Source of the DNA: CAVRAW01 sp963716135
GTDB lineage: Bacteria; Planctomycetota; Planctomycetia; Pirellulales; JADZDJ01
Reading direction: 5' to 3'
DNA: 64,000 bases
Assembly (NCBI GenBank): GCA_963716135.1
Contig: OY970289.1
Location: 4,030,001-4,094,000 of the forward strand
Positions 1 through 8,514 of the stretch are shown here, one piece after another. The notes below the pieces were generated by a model. The model saw only the letters and a list, made by a program, of their open reading frames with translations, did no database searches and was not told the origin of the DNA. The translations under genes were made by a program, and so were the position numbers. Positions within the stretch are counted from its first letter, which is position 1. Each line of letters starts with the position of its first letter.

Positions 1-845
1 GTCTTGTGGGACGCCGCGCTGCCGGCCAGCTTCGCGGGAACCACGGTTTGTATTCCGCGCCGGAAGATCGAATTGCGCTGGCACTGGCACACGGCGGAAT
101 GGACGGACATACGCATAGCGATTGGCTGGTGGATTGCGCGCAAATTCTACGAGCTGAAAAGTGCGACTGGCAACGCCTGCAAGAGATTCTCCTGGCGCGC
201 CGATTATCGGTGCCCGCGGCGATTACTTTCCACTATCTGAGCGATCGATTGGACTTCGACATCCCGGCAGGCTTTTTGGGACAACTTTCCCAAGCCGCCA
301 TGCGTCGCCCGCTGGCCATGTGCTCGGGCCTGATTCAGGCTCGACCCAAAGATCGCGCGGGACCACTTGGTCAAGTCTTTCGCGCAGTCGCAAAAAAGCA
401 GCGCAAGGTGGCCGGCTCCCGACAGATGCCGACTCGAATCAAAGACCGCAAACTGGCGGTCCGCCGGGTCCGCTACACCGATGCCTGCGGAGCCGGTGCG
501 TTTGTCGGGGCTTATCGCTTGGACCGGTCGTCTCAATGCCATCGGCAAGGCACGCTCAATCTCGATATTCTGCTGGATGTTCAGACGACCTCGACACGGC
601 GCCGAATTGAAATGGAGATCAATTCGGCCAAAAGTCATCTGGCCCGCATCCGGTTCCGCACTTGGGCAAAAAAGAAAGGGCTTCTCCGGCTGCGTCTTTA
701 TGGGACCATTGAAAATCCTGCGCCGGAGGAAACGTTGGAACTGGTGTCCCGGCCCAGCAAGCAGTTGCGGCGGTACGCAAGCGCGTTGGAACGGGATCAA
801 TATGGGTGCTTACCGTTCCGCGTGATTTCTTGCCACATCCGATAA
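1..845 (+). CDS. Nucleotidyltransferase-family protein, C-terminal part (gene starts before the window)
   Basis: The reading frame is open from base 3 and ends at TAA 843-845, so the gene enters from the left. A GTG at 6 could serve as a start but the frame is open upstream and the protein looks N-truncated. What is seen resembles the C-terminal half of the uncharacterised nucleotidyltransferase family (PF14907-like): a segment LAHGGMDGHTHSDWLVD followed by helical text with W-x-x-L and A-R-R-L, which in that family follows the catalytic nucleotidyl-transferase core. The tail is rich in Arg and Lys. No catalytic GSxxxD is visible because that part lies outside the window. Family assignment is by pattern recognition only. 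The gene converges on the leftward surface-protein gene. Confidence 0.55.
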   Translation, partial: LVGRRAAGQLRGNHGLYSAPEDRIALALAHGGMDGHTHSDWLVDCAQILRAEKCDWQRLQEILLARRLSVPAAITFHYLSDRLDFDIPAGFLGQLSQAAMRRPLAMCSGLIQARPKDRAGPLGQVFRAVAKKQRKVAGSRQMPTRIKDRKLAVRRVRYTDACGAGAFVGAYRLDRSSQCHRQGTLNLDILLDVQTTSTRRRIEMEINSAKSHLARIRFRTWAKKKGLLRLRLYGTIENPAPEETLELVSRPSKQLRRYASALERDQYGCLPFRVISCHIR

Positions 846-962
846 GTCCCGTGCTAGTCTCGACCAATCGCGGAGACGATTTGATAAGCCACCTCGACCC
901 GTGCGCACGATGGCAAATCTCCAGAATCGTCTCGGAAATTCGCCAATTGCGGGACGTCTTTT

Positions 963-2276
963 CTAAGCGACCGTTTCAAAACTTTTGCGGTTCAGCGTGC
1001 CAAAAGTGTTTCCGCCGTCGTCGGTGTAGGTGTCGCTGCCGGGGCCGCCGTTGATCACCGCCGCGCCGGCGATGGTGACGTTTTGCAACGTAATGTCGTC
1101 GAGGCCGACACCCAGTACGACGTTCAGTCGGTTGGCGCTCAAGCTAGTCAGTGTCACCGTGTCTGAGCCTAAACCTCCGTTGATTCGGACCAGGCGATTG
1201 ACGGTAACCGTCGTGAGCGAACATGTATCGTTGCCCGCGCCGCCGCCGACCGTCAATTGATTCGCATTGACGCTGGTCAGCGTGATCGAGTCGGTCCCTT
1301 CGCCGCCCGAGATGGTGATCCGGCCGGCCGCGGAACTCGTCAAAGTAAATGAATCGTCGCCTGCCGAAAGGAAAACGGTCAATGAGCCCGCGGTCACCGT
1401 CGTCATGTCGATCGTGTCGCCGTTGGCGCCGCCGTCCAGGTTGAATGCGTGCGTCACATCCACGGTATCGGCGGTGAGCTGGTCGATGCCCGGTCCCAAG
1501 GCAATGTTCATCGAATCCGCGGTAACGTGATCCAGGCTGATGGTATCGTTGCCGAACGTGGAGCCGAGGATGAATTTTTTGGCAATCGTGCAGTTGGACA
1601 AAGAAATGGTGTCGTTGCCGATAGAGCTGGCGATGGTCAGATTCTTCGCGGTGAAGCCGTCGATGTTCAGCGTCAGCGGGCCAAAATCGTTGATCAGCGC
1701 GGCGTGCTCTACAGAAAAATTCTCCAACGTGAACGTGTTGGCGCCCGTTCCGCTGACAAGCGCGAAATTCAGACCGACCCCGCCATGCACCGTGACGTCG
1801 TTCGCCACGACGGTATTGGTTCCGCTGCCCAAGTTGATGCCCAGGCCATTGCCGATCGACACGGAGCCGAGGTGAGCGTCAACCGCGGAATCGACCAGGC
1901 CGCCGCTGTTGTCGAAATTTCCCAGGGCGACGATGATATTGCCGTCGGCGGCGGCGATCGCAAGGCCCGCCGAAAGCGTCAAATTGGTGACGACGATGAC
2001 GTCGTTGCCCTTGTTGACTCCGGCCAGACCGGCATTGAAATTGAAGTTGATTCCAGTAATACCCGCGTACAGGCTGGTGCCGCTGATCGTCGTGCCGTCC
2101 AACCCCAGCACTTGCACGACCCCGGCAGAGCTGTTGAACACCGCCACGCTGTTGGCCGCGTCGTCGCCGGAAATCGTGAGCACGTTGCCCAATAGCGAGG
2201 TGGTGACGGTGCCTGCCAACACACGGCGATTTTCCAACGATTCAAAGGCGCAGATTCGACTGGTTCGTTTACGCAT
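963..2276 (-). CDS. Secreted/surface beta-repeat protein with LEPR-XLL-type N-terminal motif
   Basis: About 437 residues from the ATG at 2276; a longer start at 2330 is possible, but the shorter one places a basic segment (MRKRTSR) directly before FESLENRRVLAG, the planctomycete LEPR-XLL export/anchoring signature. The rest is built of short repeats rich in Gly, Asn, Asp, Thr and Ser (for example GGxGxDTxTLT and GNDTISL units, roughly every 20-25 residues). Such repeats form parallel beta-helices in large planctomycete surface proteins. There are no membrane segments and almost no cysteine. It lies downstream of the P-type ATPase on the same strand, separated by about 225 bp, so is probably transcribed on its own. 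The substrate is unknown; a structural or adhesive cell-surface role is inferred. Confidence 0.75.
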   Translation of the reverse strand: MRKRTSRICAFESLENRRVLAGTVTTSLLGNVLTISGDDAANSVAVFNSSAGVVQVLGLDGTTISGTSLYAGITGINFNFNAGLAGVNKGNDVIVVTNLTLSAGLAIAAADGNIIVALGNFDNSGGLVDSAVDAHLGSVSIGNGLGINLGSGTNTVVANDVTVHGGVGLNFALVSGTGANTFTLENFSVEHAALINDFGPLTLNIDGFTAKNLTIASSIGNDTISLSNCTIAKKFILGSTFGNDTISLDHVTADSMNIALGPGIDQLTADTVDVTHAFNLDGGANGDTIDMTTVTAGSLTVFLSAGDDSFTLTSSAAGRITISGGEGTDSITLTSVNANQLTVGGGAGNDTCSLTTVTVNRLVRINGGLGSDTVTLTSLSANRLNVVLGVGLDDITLQNVTIAGAAVINGGPGSDTYTDDGGNTFGTLNRKSFETVA

Positions 2277-2502
2277 GCCATGGTTCCGAAAGGATGAAGA
2301 TAAGGCCGATTGGCTGTCCACGCGCGACAAGGCCCGGCCGCGTGCGCCATCCGGAACGTAACGTCGACCGACGGCTGCTACTAACTAACGACGAACGTCG
2401 TTTGGATGGCGGGTAAGTATCAAATCGCGGCGAGTGCAACAAGAGCGATGAATGGAGATGGGGCGGCCAGGGAACCCTGCTGGCATAGCGCTGCTCGAGC
2501 AA

Positions 2503-4961
2503 TCAAGCGCGATCCAATAGCCGATACGTCAGGAGTTTCACGCGATCGTTGACCAGGAACCACCCGACGGAATACCCCCAGACCACAGCAGCCCAGCCCC
2601 AGCCGATGGGAGTCATCAAAATGCCGTAAACGGCAATCAGCGTGGCGACTGCTTGGGTGCCGAACACCGCCAGCACAAGGATCGTCGCAGGACGAATTGA
2701 CCAAAATGGTCCGCGAGTACGCGTGACAAAGATCGTCAGATGCCCGGCCACCGAAAGCTTTAAATACATAAACGTCTGGATTGCGTCGCGGCTGAGGTGA
2801 AACACCCGCTCGCCGAGATAGAACAAGCCGAATGAAGCCATCACGCCCGCGATTCCCAGCACCGTGGCCACGGTGAGCACGCGGCGCATGTTCCAGCTTT
2901 CCGGCGAATCGGCGTAATGCACCCGGTCGTAGGCAATGGACAAAATGGCGCCGTCGTTCAATAGCGCCAAGAGGACGATCATCACGGCCGTGACGGGATA
3001 AAAGTTGAACACCAGAATCGATAGCGTCATGAACAGCAATACGCGGATCGTTTCGGCGATGCGGTAGATCGCATAGCTGTTCATCCGCTGGAAAATTTTG
3101 CGGCTTTCCTTGATGGCGTCGATGATCACCGACAGGCCCGGCGTGAGCAGCACGATGTCGGCGGCGGCGCGGGCGGCATCGGTGGCGCCGGACACGGCGA
3201 TGCCGGCGTCGGCTTTTTTCAGGGCGGGGGCATCGTTCACCCCGTCGCCGGTCATCCCGACAATGTCTCCCTGCTGCTGCAGCACTTCCACGATGCGATA
3301 CTTGTGCTCGGGAAACACCTGCGCAAAGCCATCGGCCTTCTGGATGATAGCCGCCAAAGCGGCGCTATCGACCGGCGCCGTCGAGCCATCGCTGAGAAAT
3401 GCAGCGGCATCGAGGATGTTGTCGCCCAGCCCAACCTGGCGGGCTATTTCCTTGCTGATGGCCACCTGGTCGCCGGTGACCATTTTCACGGCGATTCCCA
3501 TTTGCCGGGCCGTGGCGATGGTGGGGCGCGAATCTCCGCGCGGCGGATCATAAAGTGCTAGCAAGCCCAGCAGTTTCCATGGGCCAGTCCCCTCCGCGCG
3601 CCACGCCGAGCGAGCGAAAGCCGCGACGAGCAGATTCGTTGATGACAGACTCAACCTGAGCGTGAACCGTATCAACCTGCTGCACCAACGCCAAAATAAC
3701 TTGCGGGGCGCCCTTAGTGACGCGAAATTCCTGGCCATCGGCGGCGCGGACGGTCGCCTCGGTGCGCTTGCCCACCGGATCGAACGGTTGAAAGTGAGTG
3801 ACCTGGTATTTGGATGTCTCGGCGGCATCTTTCAATCCCGCCAACACCACCAGATCGATCGGATCCTGATCCTCTGCGCAATGCCAGCGCCGCGCTGGTC
3901 AGCAACAATTCGGAAGTAACTCCGGCGACGGTGAACGGTTCGCCCAGCGTCAGATGATTTTGCGTGAGCGTGCCGGTTTTGTCGGAGCAAAGCACTTCCA
4001 TGCCGGCCATTTCTTCGACCGCCACCAGCCGCGTGACCACGGCCTGCTTGTGTGCCAGCTTTCGCGCGCCAACCGCCATCGTGACGGACAGCACGGTTGG
4101 CATCGCCACGGGAATGGCCGCCACGGTAAGTATCAGCGCGAATTGCACGGTTTCCAAAAGCGGATCGCCCCGCACCACGGCCACAACCAGAATCAAAGCA
4201 ACCAACGCCACGGCGATTACGATCAAATAATTGCCAATTCGCAACACGGCCTTTTGAAAATGGCTGACTGTGTGCGCCGTTTCGACCAACTGCGCCGTCT
4301 TGCCGAAGTAGGTGTGCTGGCCGGTCGCATACACCAGCGCGTCGGCTTCGCCGCGCTTCAGTGCCGAACCGGAGTACACCACTTCCCCTTTGGTGCGCGA
4401 AACGGGGAGCGATTCGCCGGTGAGCGCCGATTGATCGACCTCCACCGGATCGTCGTCGAACAGCTTCGCATCAGCCGGCACGATATCGCCCAAGCGAAGG
4501 CGAATCACGTCGCCCGGCACCAATTCACGCGCCGGGGCCGTTGTCCACTTGCCGCCTCGCCGAACCTTGGCTTGCAACGCCAAATGGGCCTTCAACGCCG
4601 CAATCACGCCGGCGGCCTGGTATTCCTCCCAGAAACCGACCACGGCGTTCATCACCAGCAGCACCAGGATGATGGCGAAATCGGTCCAGTGCCGCACCAC
4701 GGCCGACAGGATTATCGCCACCTCGATCATCCAGGGAATCGGGCCCCAAAAATACGACAAGAGTTTTAAGATCGCGCTTTGTTCATGCTCCGCAAGTTCG
4801 TTATAGCCGTATTGCTGCAAGCGGCGCGTGACCTCGTCGGCCGCCAATCCTTCGTGCGATGTCTTGAGTTGCTCTTGCAACTCCGGCAGCGGCAGCTTCG
4901 CCAGATCGGGCTGAGCGGTCGCCTCTGAAGCAGCTCCGCGAAAATGCCGATGCGCGGTCAT
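2503..4961 (-). CDS. P-type ATPase, plasma-membrane proton-pump type (two frameshifts)
   Basis: ATP-driven cation pump of the P3A (H+-ATPase-like) type in the inner membrane. From the ATG at 4961 the protein shows the N-terminal cation-ATPase domain, actuator motif TGES (DQSALTGESLPV), phosphorylation motif DKTGTLTQ, the nucleotide-binding region (KGAPQVI), the hinge motif GDGVNDAPALKKAD and a C-terminal bundle of membrane helices, about 818 residues in all. Two frame changes split it: near 3885 (after LLLTSAALA; the middle frame continues with AEDQDPIDLVVLAG) and near 3595 (GVAR, continuing EGTGPWKLLGLLALYDPPR). All catalytic motifs survive when the three pieces are joined. Ion specificity (H+ versus other) is inferred from similarity to the plasma-membrane proton-efflux subfamily. 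Confidence 0.85.
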
Positions 4962-5132
4962 TTTGAAACCTGCTGCATCTAGTGGGTGAGAATCCTGACG
5001 TAATCGAGCCCAAGCATAATACTAGCGGCTTCACGAACTGTTGTAAGCCAATTCAACTGGCCGAAGCCACATATAGCGAGCGATGGCCGCCGAATACTTG
5101 ACGCCGTAGCCCCGGCGCGGTATCGGCGGGGG

Positions 5133-5624
5133 ATGAAATACCAGCCGCGATTGCACGTTGTGCTGTATCAACCGGAGATTCCCTACAACACTGGCAGCGT
5201 GGGACGCACCTGTGTGGCAGTCGGGGCAAAATTGTGGCTGGTGCGGCCGCTGGGGTTTCGCATCGACGACTATTATCTGCGCCGCGCGGGGCTGGATTAC
5301 TGGGAACACCTCCAGTGGGAAGCGGTGGACGACTGGGCGGGGCTTCTGGCTCGGCTGAACATCGAAGCCCCCGGCAAGCTGCCGTGGTATTTCACAAAAA
5401 CCGCCACGCAAATCTACACGAGCATCGATTTTCTGGAGGGAGACGTGCTCGTTTTCGGCGGTGAATCCAACGGGCTGCCGGCCACGGTATTGGAAACCAA
5501 TCGCGAGCGAACTCTGCGAATTCCAATTCGCCCCGAAGTGCGGAGTTTGAACTTATCGAACAGCGTGGCGATTGCCGCTTACGAGGCGCTGCGGCAGTGG
5601 GACGGACAGCAACGCAATGACTGA
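5133..5624 (+). CDS. trmL: tRNA (cytidine(34)-2'-O)-methyltransferase, SPOUT family
   Basis: 163 residues, the usual length for TrmL/YibK, which methylates the 2'-O of the wobble base of tRNA-Leu isoacceptors with S-adenosylmethionine. All three SPOUT motifs are present: PEIPYNTGSVGRTCVAVGA near the N-terminus, LVFGGESNGLP in the middle and RSLNLSNSVAIAAYEALRQ at the C-terminus, the last two forming the trefoil knot. The gene is single and divergent from the P-type ATPase. It ends inside the inverted repeat at 5616-5696 that separates it from the convergent downstream gene. Confidence 0.92.
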   Translation: MKYQPRLHVVLYQPEIPYNTGSVGRTCVAVGAKLWLVRPLGFRIDDYYLRRAGLDYWEHLQWEAVDDWAGLLARLNIEAPGKLPWYFTKTATQIYTSIDFLEGDVLVFGGESNGLPATVLETNRERTLRIPIRPEVRSLNLSNSVAIAAYEALRQWDGQQRND

Positions 5625-5696
5625 ATGTCTCAATGACTGAATGTCTAAATGAGGCACGCATTGTTGACCATTTAGTCATTCAGACATTCAGTCATT
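5616..5696. terminator. Long inverted repeat between convergent genes, probable bidirectional terminator
   Basis: The 15-base word AATGACTGAATGTCT occurs twice in tandem (5616-5630 and 5632-5646) and once as a perfect inverted copy (5682-5696); partial copies of TTTAGTCATT flank it. The first copy overlaps the end and stop codon of trmL. The next gene ends at 5704 on the other strand, so the structure sits exactly where a shared terminator is expected. It lacks a clean U-tract, so termination is inferred. Confidence 0.5.
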
Positions 5697-5703
5697 TAGT
5701 CAT

Positions 5704-7248
5704 TCACTCCGACTGCCCCTGCTGCACAAAGACATTGTTATACAGCGGCAGGTGGCGGTAGTAGACCTCCAGCATGTACGTATTCAGGCACGTGATGTAG
5801 AGCCTGCCCCCTTCGCTGCCGAATTTACAGTTGTTGGGGTCCCAACTGCCGGCCTCGGCGCCTTTTTTGACTTGTAATTCGGGAACAAGCTGCCGCATGA
5901 CTTCGTTCCATCGTTTCCACGGCTCGCCGCCGAAATGGTGCAGCACCTGCGTGGCGTAATACCAGTAGTAAGGATCAAGCACGTTTTCGCTGAGCCGGAT
6001 GGGATTGTCGACCAAAGTGTTCACGCCGTTTATCAGCCGCGGATCGTTATGCGGCCAACCTAAGTATTCGCGGCACAGCAAACCTTCGGCTGTCATGGAG
6101 AGAGTCGGTGGCGAGCCGGGGCGATAGCAATAGGCAGAGCCTTCCTCCACTTGCGCGCTGTCGAGGTAGCGCGACAGATTCTCTAGCGTCTTGGGTGGAA
6201 CATCGAGTTTCGCCATGCGGGCGCTTTGCAGAGCCATAGAGAACCATCCGCTGACGGAAGTGTCGGACTCCTCCCGATTCGGAACATAGCGCCAGCCCCC
6301 CTCGCGCCCTTGATACTTCACGCAAAATTTGATGGCTCGTTCCGCAGGGCCACGGAAAGCGGAATCGGATGTCATGCCGTAAAGTTCGCAAACCGCGATC
6401 GTCGCCAGGGCATGCGTGTAAAGCTCGTGGCTCGTCGGAGCGCCGGGACTATTGAATTGGCCCTCCTTGCTCTGCATCTTCAAAAGCGCATCCCAACCTT
6501 TTTTCACAACCTGGCGATATTCGCCCGCGACGTGCGTGCTCCCGTCGCCTTGGAACGCCAAGAGCGCCATGGCGGTGGCGGCGGCGGAATTATCCGACGA
6601 TCCGCTATCGGCGTAGGAGCCGCGCAAGTTCCAGGAGCCGTCGGTGCGCTGGATGCGCTTGAGCCATTCCAGCGCGCGATGCACGGCATCTTGCGTCGTG
6701 GCGTTTCCGCCAAACGCCTTCAGCAGCACCACCTTCATTCCCTTTTCACGCCCAGTGAGCGCCAATCCGATGGGCACGTCGGGTATCGCCCCCGCGTAGC
6801 CCGGACCGCTCGCCGGAGCAAACGGAGAAGCCATCAGCGGAATATCGAGCGCTCCCGGCCGCGGCGTAGCCAGTGGATCGTTCACCGGCGGCAGGTCCGA
6901 CGGCGAGTACACCGCTTTGTCGGCGGTGGGATCGGGCGTGGGCGTCGACAGATCGACCGAGTTGTCCAACAATTGCTCGCCCAGTTTTTCGCCGTACACG
7001 GCCTGCATCTCCTGCGTCGCTTTTTTCGACGTGGTCAAGATGGTCAGCCCGAGCACGACAAGAATGCACATGTGCAGAACCAGGCTTGCCAGCCACGGAG
7101 GCGCGTTTTGGAACAGATCTTCCAACTCCGGCGTGATCAGCCACAGACGGCGGCGCTCCGAGGCCACCACAACGTCGGTGCCGGAGAGCGAACTGCGTTG
7201 CCCCGGCGAGTGAGGACGGGTCGTAGATCGATTCATCGGATCCGTCAT
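5704..7248 (-). CDS. Membrane-anchored prenyltransferase/squalene-cyclase-fold protein
   Basis: 514 residues. A single membrane helix lies near residues 52-72 (PPWLASLVLHMCILVVLGLTI), followed by a Pro/Asp-rich linker and then an alpha/alpha-toroid domain of the prenyltransferase and squalene oxidase repeat type from about residue 175, with repeats such as ALEWLKRIQRTDGSWN, AIKFCVKYQGREGGWRY and DPYYWYYATQVLHHFGG. The catalytic DxDD motif of true squalene-hopene cyclases is not visible, so terpene cyclisation is unlikely. These proteins are frequent in Planctomycetota with unknown function. A paralogue in this window (49239-51027) sits in an ExbB-ExbD operon. This gene is monocistronic and divergent from the DoxX gene. 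Confidence 0.72.
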   Translation of the reverse strand: MTDPMNRSTTRPHSPGQRSSLSGTDVVVASERRRLWLITPELEDLFQNAPPWLASLVLHMCILVVLGLTILTTSKKATQEMQAVYGEKLGEQLLDNSVDLSTPTPDPTADKAVYSPSDLPPVNDPLATPRPGALDIPLMASPFAPASGPGYAGAIPDVPIGLALTGREKGMKVVLLKAFGGNATTQDAVHRALEWLKRIQRTDGSWNLRGSYADSGSSDNSAAATAMALLAFQGDGSTHVAGEYRQVVKKGWDALLKMQSKEGQFNSPGAPTSHELYTHALATIAVCELYGMTSDSAFRGPAERAIKFCVKYQGREGGWRYVPNREESDTSVSGWFSMALQSARMAKLDVPPKTLENLSRYLDSAQVEEGSAYCYRPGSPPTLSMTAEGLLCREYLGWPHNDPRLINGVNTLVDNPIRLSENVLDPYYWYYATQVLHHFGGEPWKRWNEVMRQLVPELQVKKGAEAGSWDPNNCKFGSEGGRLYITCLNTYMLEVYYRHLPLYNNVFVQQGQSE

Positions 7249-7495
7249 GTTCCGCTCTGCTTACGGATCGCGGGAAGAGACATCCGGCGCACTTGCACAC
7301 GCATGCCTCTGGTGCGCCGGATTTGCGACTGACTCAATTCTAGCCCTACGTTCGGCGGTTCTCAATCTGCCGGCGAAGAGATAATGTGCCGCGAATGGCC
7401 CGGCATTTGGTTTTTACAAAATCCGGCCCGACTGCTAACATTGTGCGGCCGTGGCCCTGGGTTGCCGATAAGTGCCGCATTCAGGAGCAGATTCG

Positions 7496-7945
7496 ATGCT
7501 TGTCATACTCCGCGGGTTGATCACCGTTGTCGGGCGCGTCCTGTTGTGCGCCATTTTTTTCGCCAGCGCCGTGGGACAAATAATTCCACATTTCAACGAC
7601 GTCGCCGCCATGATGGAAGCTCAAGGAATGCCCGCTGCCAAAGTGCTTTTGGTCGCGGCGATTGCTTGCTTGATCGTCGGCAGCTTGTCGGTCGTCGTCG
7701 GCTTCAAGGCACGCTTGGGAGCCTTCCTGCTATTGGCGTTCCTGGCGGTCGCTTCGTACTACTTTCACAATTTCTGGGCCGTGGAAGAAGCGCAGCGGCA
7801 AATGCAATTCGGGCAGTTCATGAAAAATCTTTCGATGATGGGGGCCATGCTGATGATCATCGCCAACGGGCCGGGGCCAATGAGCTTCGATGCCCGGCAG
7901 GCAGAGTCTATCGAACCGTACCAGCCCACAGAGCGGACGGTTTAG
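7496..7945 (+). CDS. DoxX family membrane protein
   Basis: 149 residues from the ATG at 7496, which has AGGAG about nine bases upstream; an in-frame ATG at 7472 lacks such a site. Four hydrophobic helices are visible (residues about 3-25, 43-65, 68-88 and 108-127) with the DoxX-like features GRVLLCAIFFASAVGQI and a Met-rich amphipathic loop. DoxX/DoxD relatives are membrane subunits of quinone-linked redox systems, but this single-domain type has no proven reaction. Its 3' end overlaps the convergent YtkA-like gene by 38 bases. Confidence 0.8.
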   Translation: MLVILRGLITVVGRVLLCAIFFASAVGQIIPHFNDVAAMMEAQGMPAAKVLLVAAIACLIVGSLSVVVGFKARLGAFLLLAFLAVASYYFHNFWAVEEAQRQMQFGQFMKNLSMMGAMLMIIANGPGPMSFDARQAESIEPYQPTERTV

Positions 7946-8510
7946 AACCAGCGTGCGCCGCGGCCAGCGAAGTGCGGGTTTCGCGGCGCGACGCCAGTCG
8001 CTGATGCCAAATGAATAGCGCAACTAGCACCAGCGGCCAGCCCACCCACGGCGCCAGTTGCAGCCAGGCAGGCGGAGGCGGGGCAACGTCGAACTTGAAG
8101 CTGACGTGGGCGGGCTGACGCTCTCCGATGCAAACCCTTGCTTCCCACGATCCTGGGCGCGGCACATCAAACTGCGCGGCCCGAAACATCTTGTTCGTCG
8201 CGGCCGAGGTTGTCGCCGGCTGTTCGAGTTTTAGCGCCGGCTGATCGGCCGGAATCAGTTCAATGGAAATCGGAACGTCATTTCGCACTGCGCCGGTGGC
8301 TGAGTCTTGCATCAACACGCTGATATCGACGACGCCGGCTCGCAACACGGCCGGCGACGTAAAGACGCTAATCTGATAATCGCCCGATCGCTGCGATAAT
8401 CGCAGCGTGCCGCCGTCGGCCCACGCTGTCCCCGGCAGTGCGATGATGCTCGCCAGCACCAACAACAGCCCACCCACCGCCTTCTGCCTTCTGCATTCTG
8501 CGTTCTGCAT
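7908..8510 (-). CDS. YtkA-like periplasmic protein with C-terminal membrane helix
   Basis: About 200 residues from the ATG at 8510. A signal-peptide-like segment (GGLLLVLASIIALPGTAWA) precedes a beta-rich domain with features of YtkA-like proteins (ISVFTSPAVLRAGVVDISVLM; GSWEARVCIG), and a membrane helix near the C-terminus (LAPWVGWPLVLVALFIW) ends in a basic tail. It is the last gene of the respiratory operon and starts 5 bases from the end of the CtaG-NosR fusion. Position suggests a role in oxidase or metal-centre assembly; that is inference. The first dozen residues (MQNAECRRQKAV) are encoded by a simple repeat, so the real start may be shorter or non-ATG. Confidence 0.55.
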   Translation of the reverse strand: MQNAECRRQKAVGGLLLVLASIIALPGTAWADGGTLRLSQRSGDYQISVFTSPAVLRAGVVDISVLMQDSATGAVRNDVPISIELIPADQPALKLEQPATTSAATNKMFRAAQFDVPRPGSWEARVCIGERQPAHVSFKFDVAPPPPAWLQLAPWVGWPLVLVALFIWHQRLASRRETRTSLAAAHAGSKPSALWAGTVR

Positions 8511-8513
8511 TCG
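8481..8513. repeat. CTTCTGCATTCTG-type short repeat at a gene junction
   Basis: Tandem degenerate heptamers of the form TTCTGCR (ccttctgcattctgcgttctgcattc) lie exactly at the junction of the CtaG-NosR fusion and the YtkA-like gene. On the leftward strand they read as the start of the second protein (MQNAECRRQ). Similar low-complexity units occur inside the upstream gene at 9931-10010. Confidence 0.55.
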
Positions 8514-8514
8514 T

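Noticed and set aside
1449..2195. Open frames on the plus strand inside the LEPR-XLL gene
   Set aside because: The composition mirrors the antisense of repeat-rich DNA; no domain or start signal supports them.
5704..7248. Squalene-hopene cyclase for hopanoid synthesis
   Set aside because: The catalytic DxDD motif is not present, the protein is membrane-anchored with a linker, and no other hopanoid genes are nearby.
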